A DNA stretch of 64,000 bases from Bacillota bacterium (GCA_023388055.1 JAEWGW010000019.1:281888-345887); one strand, 5' to 3'. Counted from the first letter of the stretch, positions 32,412 through 41,485 are shown. Translations and numbers: made by a program. Notes: generated by a model from the sequence alone, not told the origin.

Positions 32412-34284
32412 TGGCGCATCCGGCGGCGGTGACCGCCTGCGCTTTGACGCCACCTCCGTTCCGGCGCCGGGAGCCAGGCCGGGCGGGGCCTTTCGTATGA
32501 ATGGACCCAAGGTGAAGCCCAAGCAATTCAGGGGCACCTTGCTAAGACTGTGGGGGTTTCTCGGCCGGGAGCGGGGGCTGCTGCTCCTGATCCTCGGATT
32601 TCTGCTGGCCAGCTCCCTGCTGGGTTTGGCCGGCCCTTATCTATTGGGGGTGGCAGTGAATGCCATGGACGGCGGCGCCGGGAATGTGGAATTGCGCGTG
32701 CTGGAGATGGCGATCCTGGGATTGGGGGCGGCTTACCTGCTGGATGCGTGCCTCACCCTCACACAAAGCTGGCTGATGGCCGGTCTTGCCCAGCGGGTGA
32801 CCGCCAGTCTGCGGCGGGCCATGTTCGGCAAGCTGCAAAAGCTGCCGCTGTCCTTCTTTGACTCCCGGCCCCATGGGGAGGTGATGAGCCGGCTGTCCAA
32901 TGACATCGATCAGGTGAGCCAAACTGTATCCCAAACCACCACTCAGCTGATGGCGGGGGTATTGACTATTACCGGGTCCCTTATTATGATGCTGTGGCTC
33001 AGTCCGCTGCTTACGCTGGCTACTCTGATCACCGTTCCCCTAGTGTATATCCTGGCCAAAAGCATCACCCGCCGGACGGGGCCGCTGTACAAAGCCCAGC
33101 AGGCGGAGCTGGGGAAGCTGAATGGGCTGATGGAGGAGACCATTTCGGGCTTGCAGGTGGTCAAGGCCTTTAACCGGGAGGAACGGACCATCCGGGAATT
33201 CGACGAGGTGAATGGAAGGCTCTACCATGTGGGGTTAAAGGCACAAATTTCCACGGGCTTTCTGATGCCGCTGCTGAACGTGATTAACAACCTGGGTTTT
33301 GTCACTGTTGCGGTGGTTGGCGGCTTGCTGGCCCTGCGGGGCAGTATCTCAGTGGGGGTTATCGCCAGCTTCATCGGCTACTCCCGGCAGTTTGTCCGGC
33401 CGCTGAATGAAATGGCCAACGTGTATAACATGCTGCAATCCGGCATTGCCGGAGCGGAGCGGGCCTTCGAGGTGCTGGATGAAGCAGAGGAGCCGGATGA
33501 CGCTCCTGATGCGACGGATATGGATCTGAAGACGCGTCCTTCCAGCGGGCATGTGGTGTTCGAAAAGGTGAGCTTCGGCTACCGGCCGGAGGCGCCGATT
33601 CTGAAAAACGTAAGCTTTGAAGCGCCTGCCGGAAGCAGCATTGCGCTTGTGGGTCCCACGGGTGCGGGCAAAACCACCATCGTCAATCTGCTCACCCGGT
33701 TTTATGACACTACCTCGGGGGTGATTCGCATTGACGGGCAGGATATCCGCACCTATACCCGGGACAGCCTGCGCTCCGGCTTTGGCATCGTGCTGCAGGA
33801 TACCTATCTGTTCGCGGGCTCCATCCGCGAGAATATCAAATACGGCCGTCCGGATGCAACGGACGAGGAGATGATGGAGGCGGCGCAGTTGGCTAACGCC
33901 GATGCCTTCATCCGCCTGATGCCGCGGGGCTATGACAGCGAGCTGGCGGAGAACGGCAGCAACCTGAGCCAGGGCCAGCGGCAGCTGTTGGCCATTGCCC
34001 GGGTGATGCTGGCGAAACCCTCCATCCTCATTTTGGATGAAGCCACCAGCAGCATTGACACCCGGACAGAGCTGCATATCCAGGATGCGCTGCTCAAGCT
34101 GATGAAGGGGCGCACCAGCTTCGTCATCGCCCACCGGCTGAACACCATCCGCGACGCGGATACCATCATGGTCATTGAAAACGGTGAAATCGTAGAACGC
34201 GGGAACCACGAGGAGCTGCTGCAGGCCCAAGGGCCATACAGCCGTATGTACGCCAGCTCCTTCGGCCAGCTGGAAACCGGCTGA
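32395..34284 (+). CDS. ABC exporter half-transporter, subunit 2 (canonical ATPase site)
   Basis: A 629-residue protein. ATG 32395 (MSKENNG) has GGAGG nine bases before it and overlaps the previous gene by 17 bases, which gives translational coupling. After a Gly/Ala/Pro-rich cytoplasmic stretch of about 45 residues come six membrane helices, then the ATPase with Walker A GPTGAGKTTI, signature LSQGQRQLLAIARV and Walker B ILILDEATSSID with the normal Glu. It forms a heterodimer with the preceding subunit. No regulator is adjacent. Confidence 0.93.
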   Translation: MSKENNGASGGGDRLRFDATSVPAPGARPGGAFRMNGPKVKPKQFRGTLLRLWGFLGRERGLLLLILGFLLASSLLGLAGPYLLGVAVNAMDGGAGNVELRVLEMAILGLGAAYLLDACLTLTQSWLMAGLAQRVTASLRRAMFGKLQKLPLSFFDSRPHGEVMSRLSNDIDQVSQTVSQTTTQLMAGVLTITGSLIMMLWLSPLLTLATLITVPLVYILAKSITRRTGPLYKAQQAELGKLNGLMEETISGLQVVKAFNREERTIREFDEVNGRLYHVGLKAQISTGFLMPLLNVINNLGFVTVAVVGGLLALRGSISVGVIASFIGYSRQFVRPLNEMANVYNMLQSGIAGAERAFEVLDEAEEPDDAPDATDMDLKTRPSSGHVVFEKVSFGYRPEAPILKNVSFEAPAGSSIALVGPTGAGKTTIVNLLTRFYDTTSGVIRIDGQDIRTYTRDSLRSGFGIVLQDTYLFAGSIRENIKYGRPDATDEEMMEAAQLANADAFIRLMPRGYDSELAENGSNLSQGQRQLLAIARVMLAKPSILILDEATSSIDTRTELHIQDALLKLMKGRTSFVIAHRLNTIRDADTIMVIENGEIVERGNHEELLQAQGPYSRMYASSFGQLETG

Positions 34285-34323
34285 AGTTGGGTAATTCCAG
34301 GGTTACTGCAGGAAAAAATGAAG

Positions 34324-34436
34324 AAGAGCAGACGAGGGTGTCTGCTCTTTTCTTGTGCTGATGAAGCAGAGCAGGAGAAGGTCTGCTCTTTTTTGTAGTC
34401 ATGATGAAGAAGGGAGAGGTTTGTCTGCTCTTTTTG
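34324..34436 (+). terminator. Repeated terminator hairpins after ABC exporter operon
   Basis: AAGAGCAGAC / GTCTGCTCTT (34324-34349) with a T-run, then AGAGCAG / CTGCTCT (34368-34389) with six T residues, then a third GTCTGCTCTTTTT word near 34424-34436. The three share the same CTGCTCTTTT end, as if one terminator had been duplicated. Confidence 0.75.
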
Positions 34437-34475
34437 CAGTTTCTTGGCCGCGAGAAGTCAGGTGGACATAGATGC

Positions 34476-34653
34476 AAATGCAAAAGTGCATTTATTTTCT
34501 TCCGCTAACCTGCAAAATGTCGCCGTACCTGCAAAAGTGCATCTATTTTTGCTCCTCAAGCCCATTCCAGCCCATCCTGCCTGAAATAACTGCACTTTTG
34601 CAGGATAGCCCTACGAATGGCCAGTGTGTAACAAATAACTGCACTTTTGCATT
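34476..34653. repeat. 50-bp-phased repeat array D (two forward, two reversed units)
   Basis: Core TGCAAAAGTGCA forward at 34479-34490 and 34530-34541, reversed at 34591-34602 and 34640-34651; spacing 51 and 49, common centre about 34565. Each unit continues TTATTT, CTATTT or GTTATT. It is the same family as array C, 7 kb away. The 519-base gap between convergent ABC genes holds this array and the terminators. After 34660 I see nothing but unstructured sequence. Confidence 0.88.
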
Positions 34654-34803
34654 ATGGCAGCAGCAAGGGGGCAAGATGCCCTTCAGGTGGCCAGTTGCCG
34701 CGCCCTTCCGGCCCCACCACACAAACAGGCGCCTGCTCCCCAAGGGAACAAACGCCCAATCGCACGTGCCGCCGCGCACACGGCATCAGCACGAACTACC
34801 AGC

Positions 34804-37200
34804 TTATTCGCTACGCAGCGCCACAACCGGGTCCTTCTTCGCCGCGAACTTCGCGGGAATGAAGCCGCCTAGAATGGTCAGTCCTACACTTAAGATGATC
34901 AGGAGCAAGGCGTGAGTGGGATTCAACTGGGCCACATTGTTCAAGTCCGTCATATTCTTGATGATGATGTTGGTGGGGATAGTCAGCAGATAGGCGATGC
35001 CGATCCCCAGCAATCCCGATAGGGTACCGATAATCGTGGTCTCTGCATTAAACACCCGGGTAATATCCTTCTTCCGCGCTCCCAAGGCACGCAGCACACC
35101 GATCTCCTTGGTCCGCTCCAGCACCGAGATATAGGTGATGATCCCGATCATAATGAGGGATACCACCAGAGAGATGGAGGCGAAGGCCACCAGCACCAAC
35201 GTGATCCCGTTCATGATGCCGCTGGAGAGATTGGTTACCATGGCGGCAAGGTCGGTGTAGATGATCATTTGCTCCGTGGGCTTTCCAACATTCCATTGGT
35301 CCAAATAATCCACAATCGCTTCCTTAGTGTCAAAATCCTTGGGATACAAGGAGATGGAGGCGGGAATAGCGACGGCGCCCAAGGCGGCCAGCGCATCCTC
35401 CTTGGAGGTGGCATCCAACGGGTCCGTCAGGGCGCCGGATCCCATGCCTCCGCCGGGTCCCATGGCGAATCCGCCGCCAGAGCCGAAATTGAAGCCGGGC
35501 ACACCGGCAAAAACCTTGCCCGAATACACATTCATCTTGTCATTGGCTTCCTGTGCTTTTACAATTTCCGAGGACTGGGCCTTGCTGATAAATTCCTGGG
35601 CCAGCACATCCGAATAAGCGATTCCCGCGGACATGGTGGACATCGGAGAATCCTCCTGCTTGCGGATAATGCCCGAAATGGTCAGCTCCACCGCATTGCC
35701 GCCGTTGTACAGATTGCTTAAATCCGAGGTGTTGCCGTTAATGCGGAACAAATCTCCGGATTTTACATAATAGTCGTCGTTGTAGATCAGCTTGAAGGTT
35801 TTGCCGAGAACTTGGTCAAACCCGATATTCTCCGCTTTAAAATCCAAGCCCAAGGCGTCCAGCACGGTAACATTCATCCGGTTGTATTCATCCACCACCA
35901 TCACCAGATCCGTGGGTTTTGCCGGGAAGCTGCCCGCCAGAAGATCATAATACGATTCCAGATAGGTGCTGCTGAAGCTTGCCGTTTTGCTGGGAAAGGA
36001 CATAAAATTGGCGTCGGAGGTATTGACCGGTACGGCGGTCTTGCCGTCGCTTCTGAGAATATTCAGGTTAACCTGTCGGCTGTAGGATACACCGTCCAGC
36101 AGGGACGCGTCGATTTTGTCCAGATAGCTGAGATATTCCGGGGTAATGGTATTGTTATGCAAAATCGTATTGGATGTGGGATCATACGGGTAAATCTCTG
36201 CGGCTTTGGTGAATTCCGTCCGGTTGTTCCGGTCTTGTGCATGGGCACCGGGCTGCATAGCCAGATCCAGATTGGCCGCCATTTGGCTGATGGTAACGGG
36301 GAAGTTGGATAACGCGCCAGATTCATAGCTTTTGATTTGTTTGTCAAATCCGTTGGACAAGGACAAAATCAGCGCAATGCCGATAATGCCGATACTGGAG
36401 GCAAAAGCGGTCAGCCCGGTTCTCCATTTTTTCGTGGAGATGTTCCGTCCTGACAGGTTCAGGGCCGTCCAGTAGCTCATGGCGGTTTTTTTGAGCTGGT
36501 AATGGCTTTCGGTTTGTACCTCCAGAGCGGGATTGCTGTCGGAGATCACCTTGCCGTCCTTAAATTGGACCACCCGGTCGGCGTAAGCCTCAGCCAGCTC
36601 CGGGTTATGGGTAACCATAATGACCAGCTTGTCCTTGGCAATTTCCTTGATCAGATCCATAATCTGTCCGCTGGTCGTTGTATCCAACGCTCCGGTAGGC
36701 TCGTCTGCAAGGATGATGTCGGGATCATTGGCCAATGCCCGGGCGATGGCTACCCGCTGCATCTGTCCGCCTGACAGCTGGCCCGGTTTTTTGTGCATAT
36801 GGTCCTTCAAGCCAACCTTCTTCAGAACCTCTACTGCTTTTTGGTGTTTGGCCTGTGCGCTGACACCGCTTAAGGTCATACCCATCTCCACGTTATCTGT
36901 AATACTGAGATGGGAGATCAGGTTATAGCTTTGGAAGATAAAGCCCACGCTATTATTGCGGTAAGCATCCCAATCGCTGTCCTTGAAGGATGTGGTGGAA
37001 GCGCCGTTGATAATCAGGTCGCCGCTGTCGTATTGATCCAGGCCGCCCACCAGGTTCAGGCAGGTGGTTTTGCCCGAGCCGCTGGGTCCCAGGATGGCGA
37101 CAAATTCACTCTTGCGGAAGCTTAGACTGATATTGTCCAGAGCTGTTTGCGTAAACGTGCCAGTGGTATAGCTTTTGGAGATATTCTTAAGCTGCAGCAT
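34804..37200 (-). CDS. MacB-like ABC transporter (fused ATPase and FtsX-type permease)
   Basis: A 798-residue single-chain transporter. ATPase (about 1-230): Walker A GPSGSGKTT, signature LSGGQMQRVAIARA, Walker B ILADEPTGALD. A helix near 255-280 is followed by a large extracytoplasmic domain (about 285-660), including a Gly/Met-rich stretch (GSGGGFAMGPGGGMGSGAL). Three C-terminal helices end in FIPAKFAAKKDPVVALRSE, typical of FtsX permeases. Such proteins use mechanotransmission at the envelope, in lipoprotein or peptide handling. It is divergent from a response regulator/kinase pair, and a direct repeat at 37251-37269 probably mediates control by that pair. Confidence 0.92.
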   Translation of the reverse strand: MLQLKNISKSYTTGTFTQTALDNISLSFRKSEFVAILGPSGSGKTTCLNLVGGLDQYDSGDLIINGASTTSFKDSDWDAYRNNSVGFIFQSYNLISHLSITDNVEMGMTLSGVSAQAKHQKAVEVLKKVGLKDHMHKKPGQLSGGQMQRVAIARALANDPDIILADEPTGALDTTTSGQIMDLIKEIAKDKLVIMVTHNPELAEAYADRVVQFKDGKVISDSNPALEVQTESHYQLKKTAMSYWTALNLSGRNISTKKWRTGLTAFASSIGIIGIALILSLSNGFDKQIKSYESGALSNFPVTISQMAANLDLAMQPGAHAQDRNNRTEFTKAAEIYPYDPTSNTILHNNTITPEYLSYLDKIDASLLDGVSYSRQVNLNILRSDGKTAVPVNTSDANFMSFPSKTASFSSTYLESYYDLLAGSFPAKPTDLVMVVDEYNRMNVTVLDALGLDFKAENIGFDQVLGKTFKLIYNDDYYVKSGDLFRINGNTSDLSNLYNGGNAVELTISGIIRKQEDSPMSTMSAGIAYSDVLAQEFISKAQSSEIVKAQEANDKMNVYSGKVFAGVPGFNFGSGGGFAMGPGGGMGSGALTDPLDATSKEDALAALGAVAIPASISLYPKDFDTKEAIVDYLDQWNVGKPTEQMIIYTDLAAMVTNLSSGIMNGITLVLVAFASISLVVSLIMIGIITYISVLERTKEIGVLRALGARKKDITRVFNAETTIIGTLSGLLGIGIAYLLTIPTNIIIKNMTDLNNVAQLNPTHALLLIILSVGLTILGGFIPAKFAAKKDPVVALRSE

Positions 37201-37250
37201 GTTCTCATCCTCTCTTGTCTCTGCTATGTATGTTATCCTATCACAGCAAT

Positions 37251-37269
37251 ATCAACTGAACATCAACTG
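37251..37269 (-). promoter_or_regulatory. Direct repeat, likely OmpR-family response-regulator site
   Basis: ATCAACTG at 37251-37258 and again at 37262-37269, 11 bases apart. It lies about 50-70 bases before the MacB-like start codon and next to a possible -35 (TTGATG or TTGATA on the minus strand). OmpR-type dimers bind such head-to-tail half-sites one helical turn apart. Confidence 0.65.
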
Positions 37270-37291
37270 GGTGAAGGGCAGTCCTTAGTTC

Positions 37292-37320
37292 ATGTTGGGT
37301 TAACATTGATGCGGTATAAT
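37292..37320 (+). promoter_or_regulatory. Response-regulator gene promoter region
   Basis: TATAAT at 37315-37320 with no good -35; an inverted repeat ATGTT-N5-AACAT occupies 37292-37306, where the -35 would be. Confidence 0.45.
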
Positions 37321-37367
37321 GAACGGGCGCTCTTAAGTCAGGACTGATTCAGCGGCAAGGGCGGACT

Positions 37368-38066
37368 ATGGAAAAGCAGGTGGGACGAGTGATTCGAATT
37401 CTGGTGGTGGAAGACAACGAGAAGCTGCTCCAGCTGATCAGCACGGTTCTGGTCAAACACGGGTATGACCCTGTTCAGGCGGGAAACGGCCAGGAAGCAT
37501 TGGATATTCTGGATAAGCAGCATGTCGATTTAATCATATCTGATATTATGATGCCCAATTTGGATGGTTTCGAACTGATCAGGAGGCTCCGGGAGGCTGG
37601 ATACACCCTGCCGGTTCTGACGGTGACCGCCAAGGACAGCTTTATGGATAAGCAAACGGGCTATTTGGCCGGCACTGACGATTATATGGTCAAACCCATT
37701 GACATCAACGAGATGATCCTCCGGGTGGGTGCGCTTCTGCGGCGGGCCCAAATCGCCAGTGAACGCAGGCTTACGGTTGGTGGGATTGTACTGGATTACG
37801 ATTCCTTGACGGTGACGGCAGGCGGGCAAACCACCACGCTCCCCCAAAAGGAGTTTCAACTCCTGTACAAGCTCTTGGCATACCCCAACAAAATTTTTAC
37901 ACGGCATCAGCTGATGGACGAAATATGGGGGATGGATTCGGAAACGGAGGCCAGGACAGTGGATGTCCATATTAACCGCCTGAGGGAACGGTTTAAAAGC
38001 TATGACGGGTTTGAAATCGTGACAGTCCGCGGGCTCGGCTACAAAGCGGTGAAAACCCATGATTGA
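37368..38066 (+). CDS. OmpR-family response regulator
   Basis: A 232-residue protein. Receiver domain (about 8-125): ILVVEDNEK acidic pocket, phospho-acceptor D59 in IISDIMMPNLDG, and K in DYMVKPID. The C-terminal winged helix (about 135-230) contains TLPQKEFQLLYKLL and ARTVDVHINRLRERF, then VRGLGYK. ATG 37368 is used; GTG seven codons later is possible. It overlaps the kinase gene by eight bases. Likely target: the divergent MacB-like transporter. Confidence 0.93.
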   Translation: MEKQVGRVIRILVVEDNEKLLQLISTVLVKHGYDPVQAGNGQEALDILDKQHVDLIISDIMMPNLDGFELIRRLREAGYTLPVLTVTAKDSFMDKQTGYLAGTDDYMVKPIDINEMILRVGALLRRAQIASERRLTVGGIVLDYDSLTVTAGGQTTTLPQKEFQLLYKLLAYPNKIFTRHQLMDEIWGMDSETEARTVDVHINRLRERFKSYDGFEIVTVRGLGYKAVKTHD

Positions 38067-39108
38067 CCGCAGGCAGTCGGGAAATTTATGGGGGATGCTG
38101 ATTTGGACCGTATTCCTGATTATGCTGGCTTCGGGCCTGCTGATGGCGCTCTTGACGGGGATTATCATCCATCTGGGTTATATTAATTTTAACCGGTTCC
38201 ACATCCTTTGGCCGATTCTCTTCGCCATGGTTTCAAGCATCCTGATCGGCACAGGCATTACCGCAATTGTGGGCCGCAAAATCCTGGCGCCGATCACCGA
38301 TCTGAGCGAAGCGGCCAAGGAGGTGGCCAAAGGAAACTTTAAGGTGCGGCTGAAGAAGGAGCATCACCGGGTGCGGGTGCTGGGGGAGATGGCGGTGAAC
38401 TTCAACAAGATGGTGCAGGAGCTAAACGGCATCGAAACCCTGCGCAATGATTTTACGGCCAATGTTTCCCACGAGTTCAAAACGCCCATTGCTGCTATTG
38501 AGGGATACGCCGCTCTATTGCAGGATGAGGATCTGACTGTGCCGGAGCGGCGGGAATACAGCCGGCTGATCATCGAAAGCACCCGCCAGCTGTCGTCGCT
38601 GTCCGCCAATATGCTGAAGCTCTCCAAGCTGGAGAATCAGGAATTTGTGCTGGAGAAGCATAGCTTTGATCTGGACGAGCAAATCCGCCATGCCATTCTT
38701 CTGTTGGAGAATCAATGGAATGAGAAAATGCTGAATCTGGATATTGCGCTGGACCAGGTCCGGTTTTACGGCAACGAGGACTTACTGATGCAGGTTTGGC
38801 TGAATCTGTTGGGCAATGCCATCAAATTCTCGGATAATGGGGATGAAATCGCCGTTTATTTATCGGCTGGCCCAGCCTCAATTCAGGTTCGGATCGCTGA
38901 TACGGGAACCGGCATGAGCCCTGAGGTGCAAGCGCATATCTTCGAGAAGTTCTACCAAGGGGATAAGTCCAGGGCAGGAGAGGGCAATGGTCTGGGGCTG
39001 GCTCTGGTGAAGCGGATTGTGGATCTGTGCGGCGGAGAGATTACAGCGGAGAGTGAGCCGGGAAGAGGCTCTGCTTTTACGGTCACGCTTCCTGTAACCA
39101 AGATGTGA
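38059..39108 (+). CDS. Sensor histidine kinase with short extracytoplasmic loop
   Basis: A 349-residue kinase. Two membrane helices (about 12-40 and 49-72) are joined by a loop of only about eight residues, then HAMP (about 72-125), the phospho-accepting H138 in NVSHEFKTPIAAI, N box NLLGNAIKF, G1 IADTGTGM and G2 GNGLGLALVK. With so short a loop the signal is probably sensed in the membrane or through the divergent transporter, as in envelope-stress systems. Coupled to the regulator by overlap. Confidence 0.93.
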   Translation: MIDRRQSGNLWGMLIWTVFLIMLASGLLMALLTGIIIHLGYINFNRFHILWPILFAMVSSILIGTGITAIVGRKILAPITDLSEAAKEVAKGNFKVRLKKEHHRVRVLGEMAVNFNKMVQELNGIETLRNDFTANVSHEFKTPIAAIEGYAALLQDEDLTVPERREYSRLIIESTRQLSSLSANMLKLSKLENQEFVLEKHSFDLDEQIRHAILLLENQWNEKMLNLDIALDQVRFYGNEDLLMQVWLNLLGNAIKFSDNGDEIAVYLSAGPASIQVRIADTGTGMSPEVQAHIFEKFYQGDKSRAGEGNGLGLALVKRIVDLCGGEITAESEPGRGSAFTVTLPVTKM

Positions 39109-39124
39109 GGAGCATAAAAAATTA

Positions 39125-39341
39125 GGCTGTCCCAAAAGTTCATCGAGATGAATAAATATTCGGCTAAAAGGACCGGGAGGAGAAGGGTGGCTTGAGGGCG
39201 AGTTTTTTGGCCGCTTTTTACCTCTAGATCACATCAAAAGAAAGCGGACAAAACGTGTTTGAAGCTTCCAAGACAGCCTTTTCCGGAAGGGAGTGCAGCT
39301 TGCCGAATATTTATTCATCCAATTTCAATTTTGGGACAGCC
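39125..39341. mobile_element. 217-bp MITE-like element with terminal inverted repeats
   Basis: Outer 13-bp perfect inverted repeats GGCTGTCCCAAAA (39125-39137) and TTTTGGGACAGCC (39329-39341), then 18-bp perfect inner repeats GATGAATAAATATTCGGC (39147-39164) and its complement (39302-39319). The interior is a looser palindrome and encodes nothing. Such ends are common to IS elements with GGCTGTCCCAAAA-type termini, so the element could be mobilised by a transposase elsewhere. No clear target duplication seen. Confidence 0.8.
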
Positions 39342-39361
39342 CAGTTGTGTTGTAAACCGGA

Positions 39362-40330
39362 CTACAGTTTGACAGGCAGGCCTGCTTTGGCCGATTGGAC
39401 AGCTGCGAGGGCCACCTGCTGGGATTTCCACGCATCCTCGTAGGAGGAGAGAATACCGGAAGCATCCCCCGTGCGCAGAGCATGGATGAAGGCGGCGTTT
39501 TCAGCTTGATAGGGGTCACTCTGGTTCTGGTATTCGGTGGTTTGCCCTTGTAAGATTTCCTTCAGGCCTTTTCCGTGAAGCTCCATTACACCCTTGTTAG
39601 TGTAAATATGCAGTCCCGTGGTATGGCTTACCGGAAGCAAACAAGTGTTGGAGATATTGGCGACAGCACCGGAGGCCAGCTTCAGAGTCACGGTGCCTAC
39701 ATCCGGCACGGTTACTCCTTCCTCCGTCAGATGTTTGTGCCGCTGGGCAAAGGAAGCGTACACCTCCGTCACCTCACCCAAGGTATACCGGAGCAGGTCC
39801 ACGATATGGGTGGTTTGCTCCACAAACTGCCCGCCGGAGCCGTTTTCCGTCCGCCACCAGTACACCCCAGGCATACCGCCCATCCAATAACCCAAGGCCA
39901 TGCCGGCAGTTTGATCCTCCAGCAGCCGGCGGACCCGGGCAGCTCCTTCCGTATAGCGGAAATGGTAGCCGACAGAGGTGATCAGCCCCTTGGTGTTTAC
40001 CGCCTCCAGGATTTCCGTGGGGGTTTCCAGGTTAGCGGCAAGCGGTTTTTCCACAAAAAAAGGAATGCCCCGTTCCGCCAAAGCCAATTCGATCCTGCCA
40101 TGGGCAAAGGGAGGAACGCAGATGTATGCGGCGTCCAGTTTAACGGCCTCGAGCATCTGCTCCACCGCGGCAAAGGCGGCGGCGCCGGGGAATTTGGCGG
40201 CGAAGCGCTCCGCTTTCTCCAGAGAAGAGCCGCAGACGGCGCTGATGGTGACATCCTCCATAGCCGTAAGCATGGCCGCGTGTTTCTCGGCGAACCAGCC
40301 GGTTCCGAATATTCCAATGTGCAGAGTCAT
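39362..40330 (-). CDS. Gfo/Idh/MocA-family oxidoreductase
   Basis: A 322-residue protein with AGGAGG before the ATG. Rossmann start IGIFGTGWFAEKHAAML, family EKP motif in FVEKPLAAN, YHFRYTEGAARVRRLL and the C-terminal substrate strand FVEQTTHIVDLLRYTLG with the catalytic His. It differs strongly from the 4.7-kb homologue, so it is not a recent duplicate. It is monocistronic, with a LacI/CcpA-like operator just upstream. The sugar substrate is unknown. Confidence 0.9.
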   Translation of the reverse strand: MTLHIGIFGTGWFAEKHAAMLTAMEDVTISAVCGSSLEKAERFAAKFPGAAAFAAVEQMLEAVKLDAAYICVPPFAHGRIELALAERGIPFFVEKPLAANLETPTEILEAVNTKGLITSVGYHFRYTEGAARVRRLLEDQTAGMALGYWMGGMPGVYWWRTENGSGGQFVEQTTHIVDLLRYTLGEVTEVYASFAQRHKHLTEEGVTVPDVGTVTLKLASGAVANISNTCLLPVSHTTGLHIYTNKGVMELHGKGLKEILQGQTTEYQNQSDPYQAENAAFIHALRTGDASGILSSYEDAWKSQQVALAAVQSAKAGLPVKL

Positions 40331-40353
40331 AAACCCTCCTGTAACTCGAATTT

Positions 40354-40367
40354 AGTAAGCGCTTGCT
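40354..40367 (-). promoter_or_regulatory. LacI/CcpA-like operator upstream of oxidoreductase
   Basis: AGTAAGCGCTTGCT is centred on the palindrome AAGCGCTT, 24 bases before the start codon. It matches the catabolite-response consensus in 11 of 14 positions, so it may instead bind a dedicated LacI-family protein. Confidence 0.5.
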
Positions 40368-40528
40368 GTTCAGTATGTGGTCCATTATATCACATTTATC
40401 TGAGGGGTGTGGGGTAGTCCTTGACTTGTTTTGTAGAGTCATGTCACATAGATTGACATCAAAAAATCTGGGCGCTATGATGATTAATGCAATCATATCC
40501 ATGCCTTGGAAGAGGGAGGGGGAAGCTG

Positions 40529-41485
40529 ATGCTCAACCGCAATGCGGAAGCACTCTTCTGGATCGGCCGTTATATGGAACGTGCGGAAAACCACGCCCGC
40601 ATGATTGATGTCCATTACCATCTTCAGCATAATCAGGACCTGCAGGACAAAGAATACAAATGGGCCCGCATCATCCGTTCCTTGGGAGCGGAGGAGGAGT
40701 ACCGCCGGCAATTTGAACAATACAGCGAGTTGGATGTCCTCTCATTCATTACATTGGACCGGGGATATGAAAACTCGCTGTTTTCATGTATCAGCAAAGC
40801 CCGGGCCAACCTCAAAACCATGCGCGAGGCGCTGCCCAGCGAGCTCTGGGAGACCTTAAACGGCTTTTATCTGGCTCTCTCCGAGAAGAATCCCGCGGAC
40901 CTGCGCAAGGAAACACCCAACCTGTTCTTCCGGTACATCCGGGAGAAGGTGGAAACCTTCCAGGGAATCGAGCATTCCGTGATGCTGCGGGAGGCGGAAT
41001 GGCATTTTATTGAAAGCGGGCGGATGCTGGAGCGGGCGGAGAATACCATCCGCATCCTGAGGTTTGTGGTAACAGCCATCAACGAGGATCAGGCGGCTCC
41101 GTACACCTATTTGCTGGCCGCGCTGAAATCGGTGGGGGGGTATCAGGCGTTCCGCAAGGGATATGCCGACAGCATGGCCATTGCGCCTATTCTTGAATTC
41201 TTGCTGACTCATACCACCTTCCCCCGGTCCTTCTACTATACCTTCACCAAGCTCGAAGAGCATCTGCGGGGCATCCGGCAGTTGGGGCAGCCTGCTCAGT
41301 CCGGTCAGGAAAAGGCCATCCGCCAAGCGGGGAAAATCAGGGCTGAGCTGGGCTGTATGACCCGGGAGGATTTTATGCTGGAGGATGTGGAGCTGCTGAT
41401 CTACTTCCTGACCGATGCCTGTATGACCGTGGGCAAAGCCATGGCCGAAACCTTCTTCCGGATGGAGGAGGCCTCCGCCTCGTAA
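40529..41485 (+). CDS. Alpha-E domain (DUF403) protein
   Basis: A 318-residue helical protein starting MLNRNAEALFWIGRYMERAE behind AGGGAGGGGG. This opening and the repeated RMLERAENTIRILRFV segment are the alpha-E family signature. Members usually sit beside a circularly permuted ATP-grasp protein and a transglutaminase-like protease in a putative peptide-modifying or amide-ligation system. Here neither partner is adjacent, so the gene is an orphan in this window. No membrane segments. Confidence 0.87.
   Translation: MLNRNAEALFWIGRYMERAENHARMIDVHYHLQHNQDLQDKEYKWARIIRSLGAEEEYRRQFEQYSELDVLSFITLDRGYENSLFSCISKARANLKTMREALPSELWETLNGFYLALSEKNPADLRKETPNLFFRYIREKVETFQGIEHSVMLREAEWHFIESGRMLERAENTIRILRFVVTAINEDQAAPYTYLLAALKSVGGYQAFRKGYADSMAIAPILEFLLTHTTFPRSFYYTFTKLEEHLRGIRQLGQPAQSGQEKAIRQAGKIRAELGCMTREDFMLEDVELLIYFLTDACMTVGKAMAETFFRMEEASAS

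Noticed and set aside
27503..34653. Possible CRISPR array because of ~25-bp repeats at ~50-bp spacing
   Set aside because: Only four units, half of them inverted, spacers partly similar to each other, and no cas genes. Polarity reversal is incompatible with a CRISPR array.
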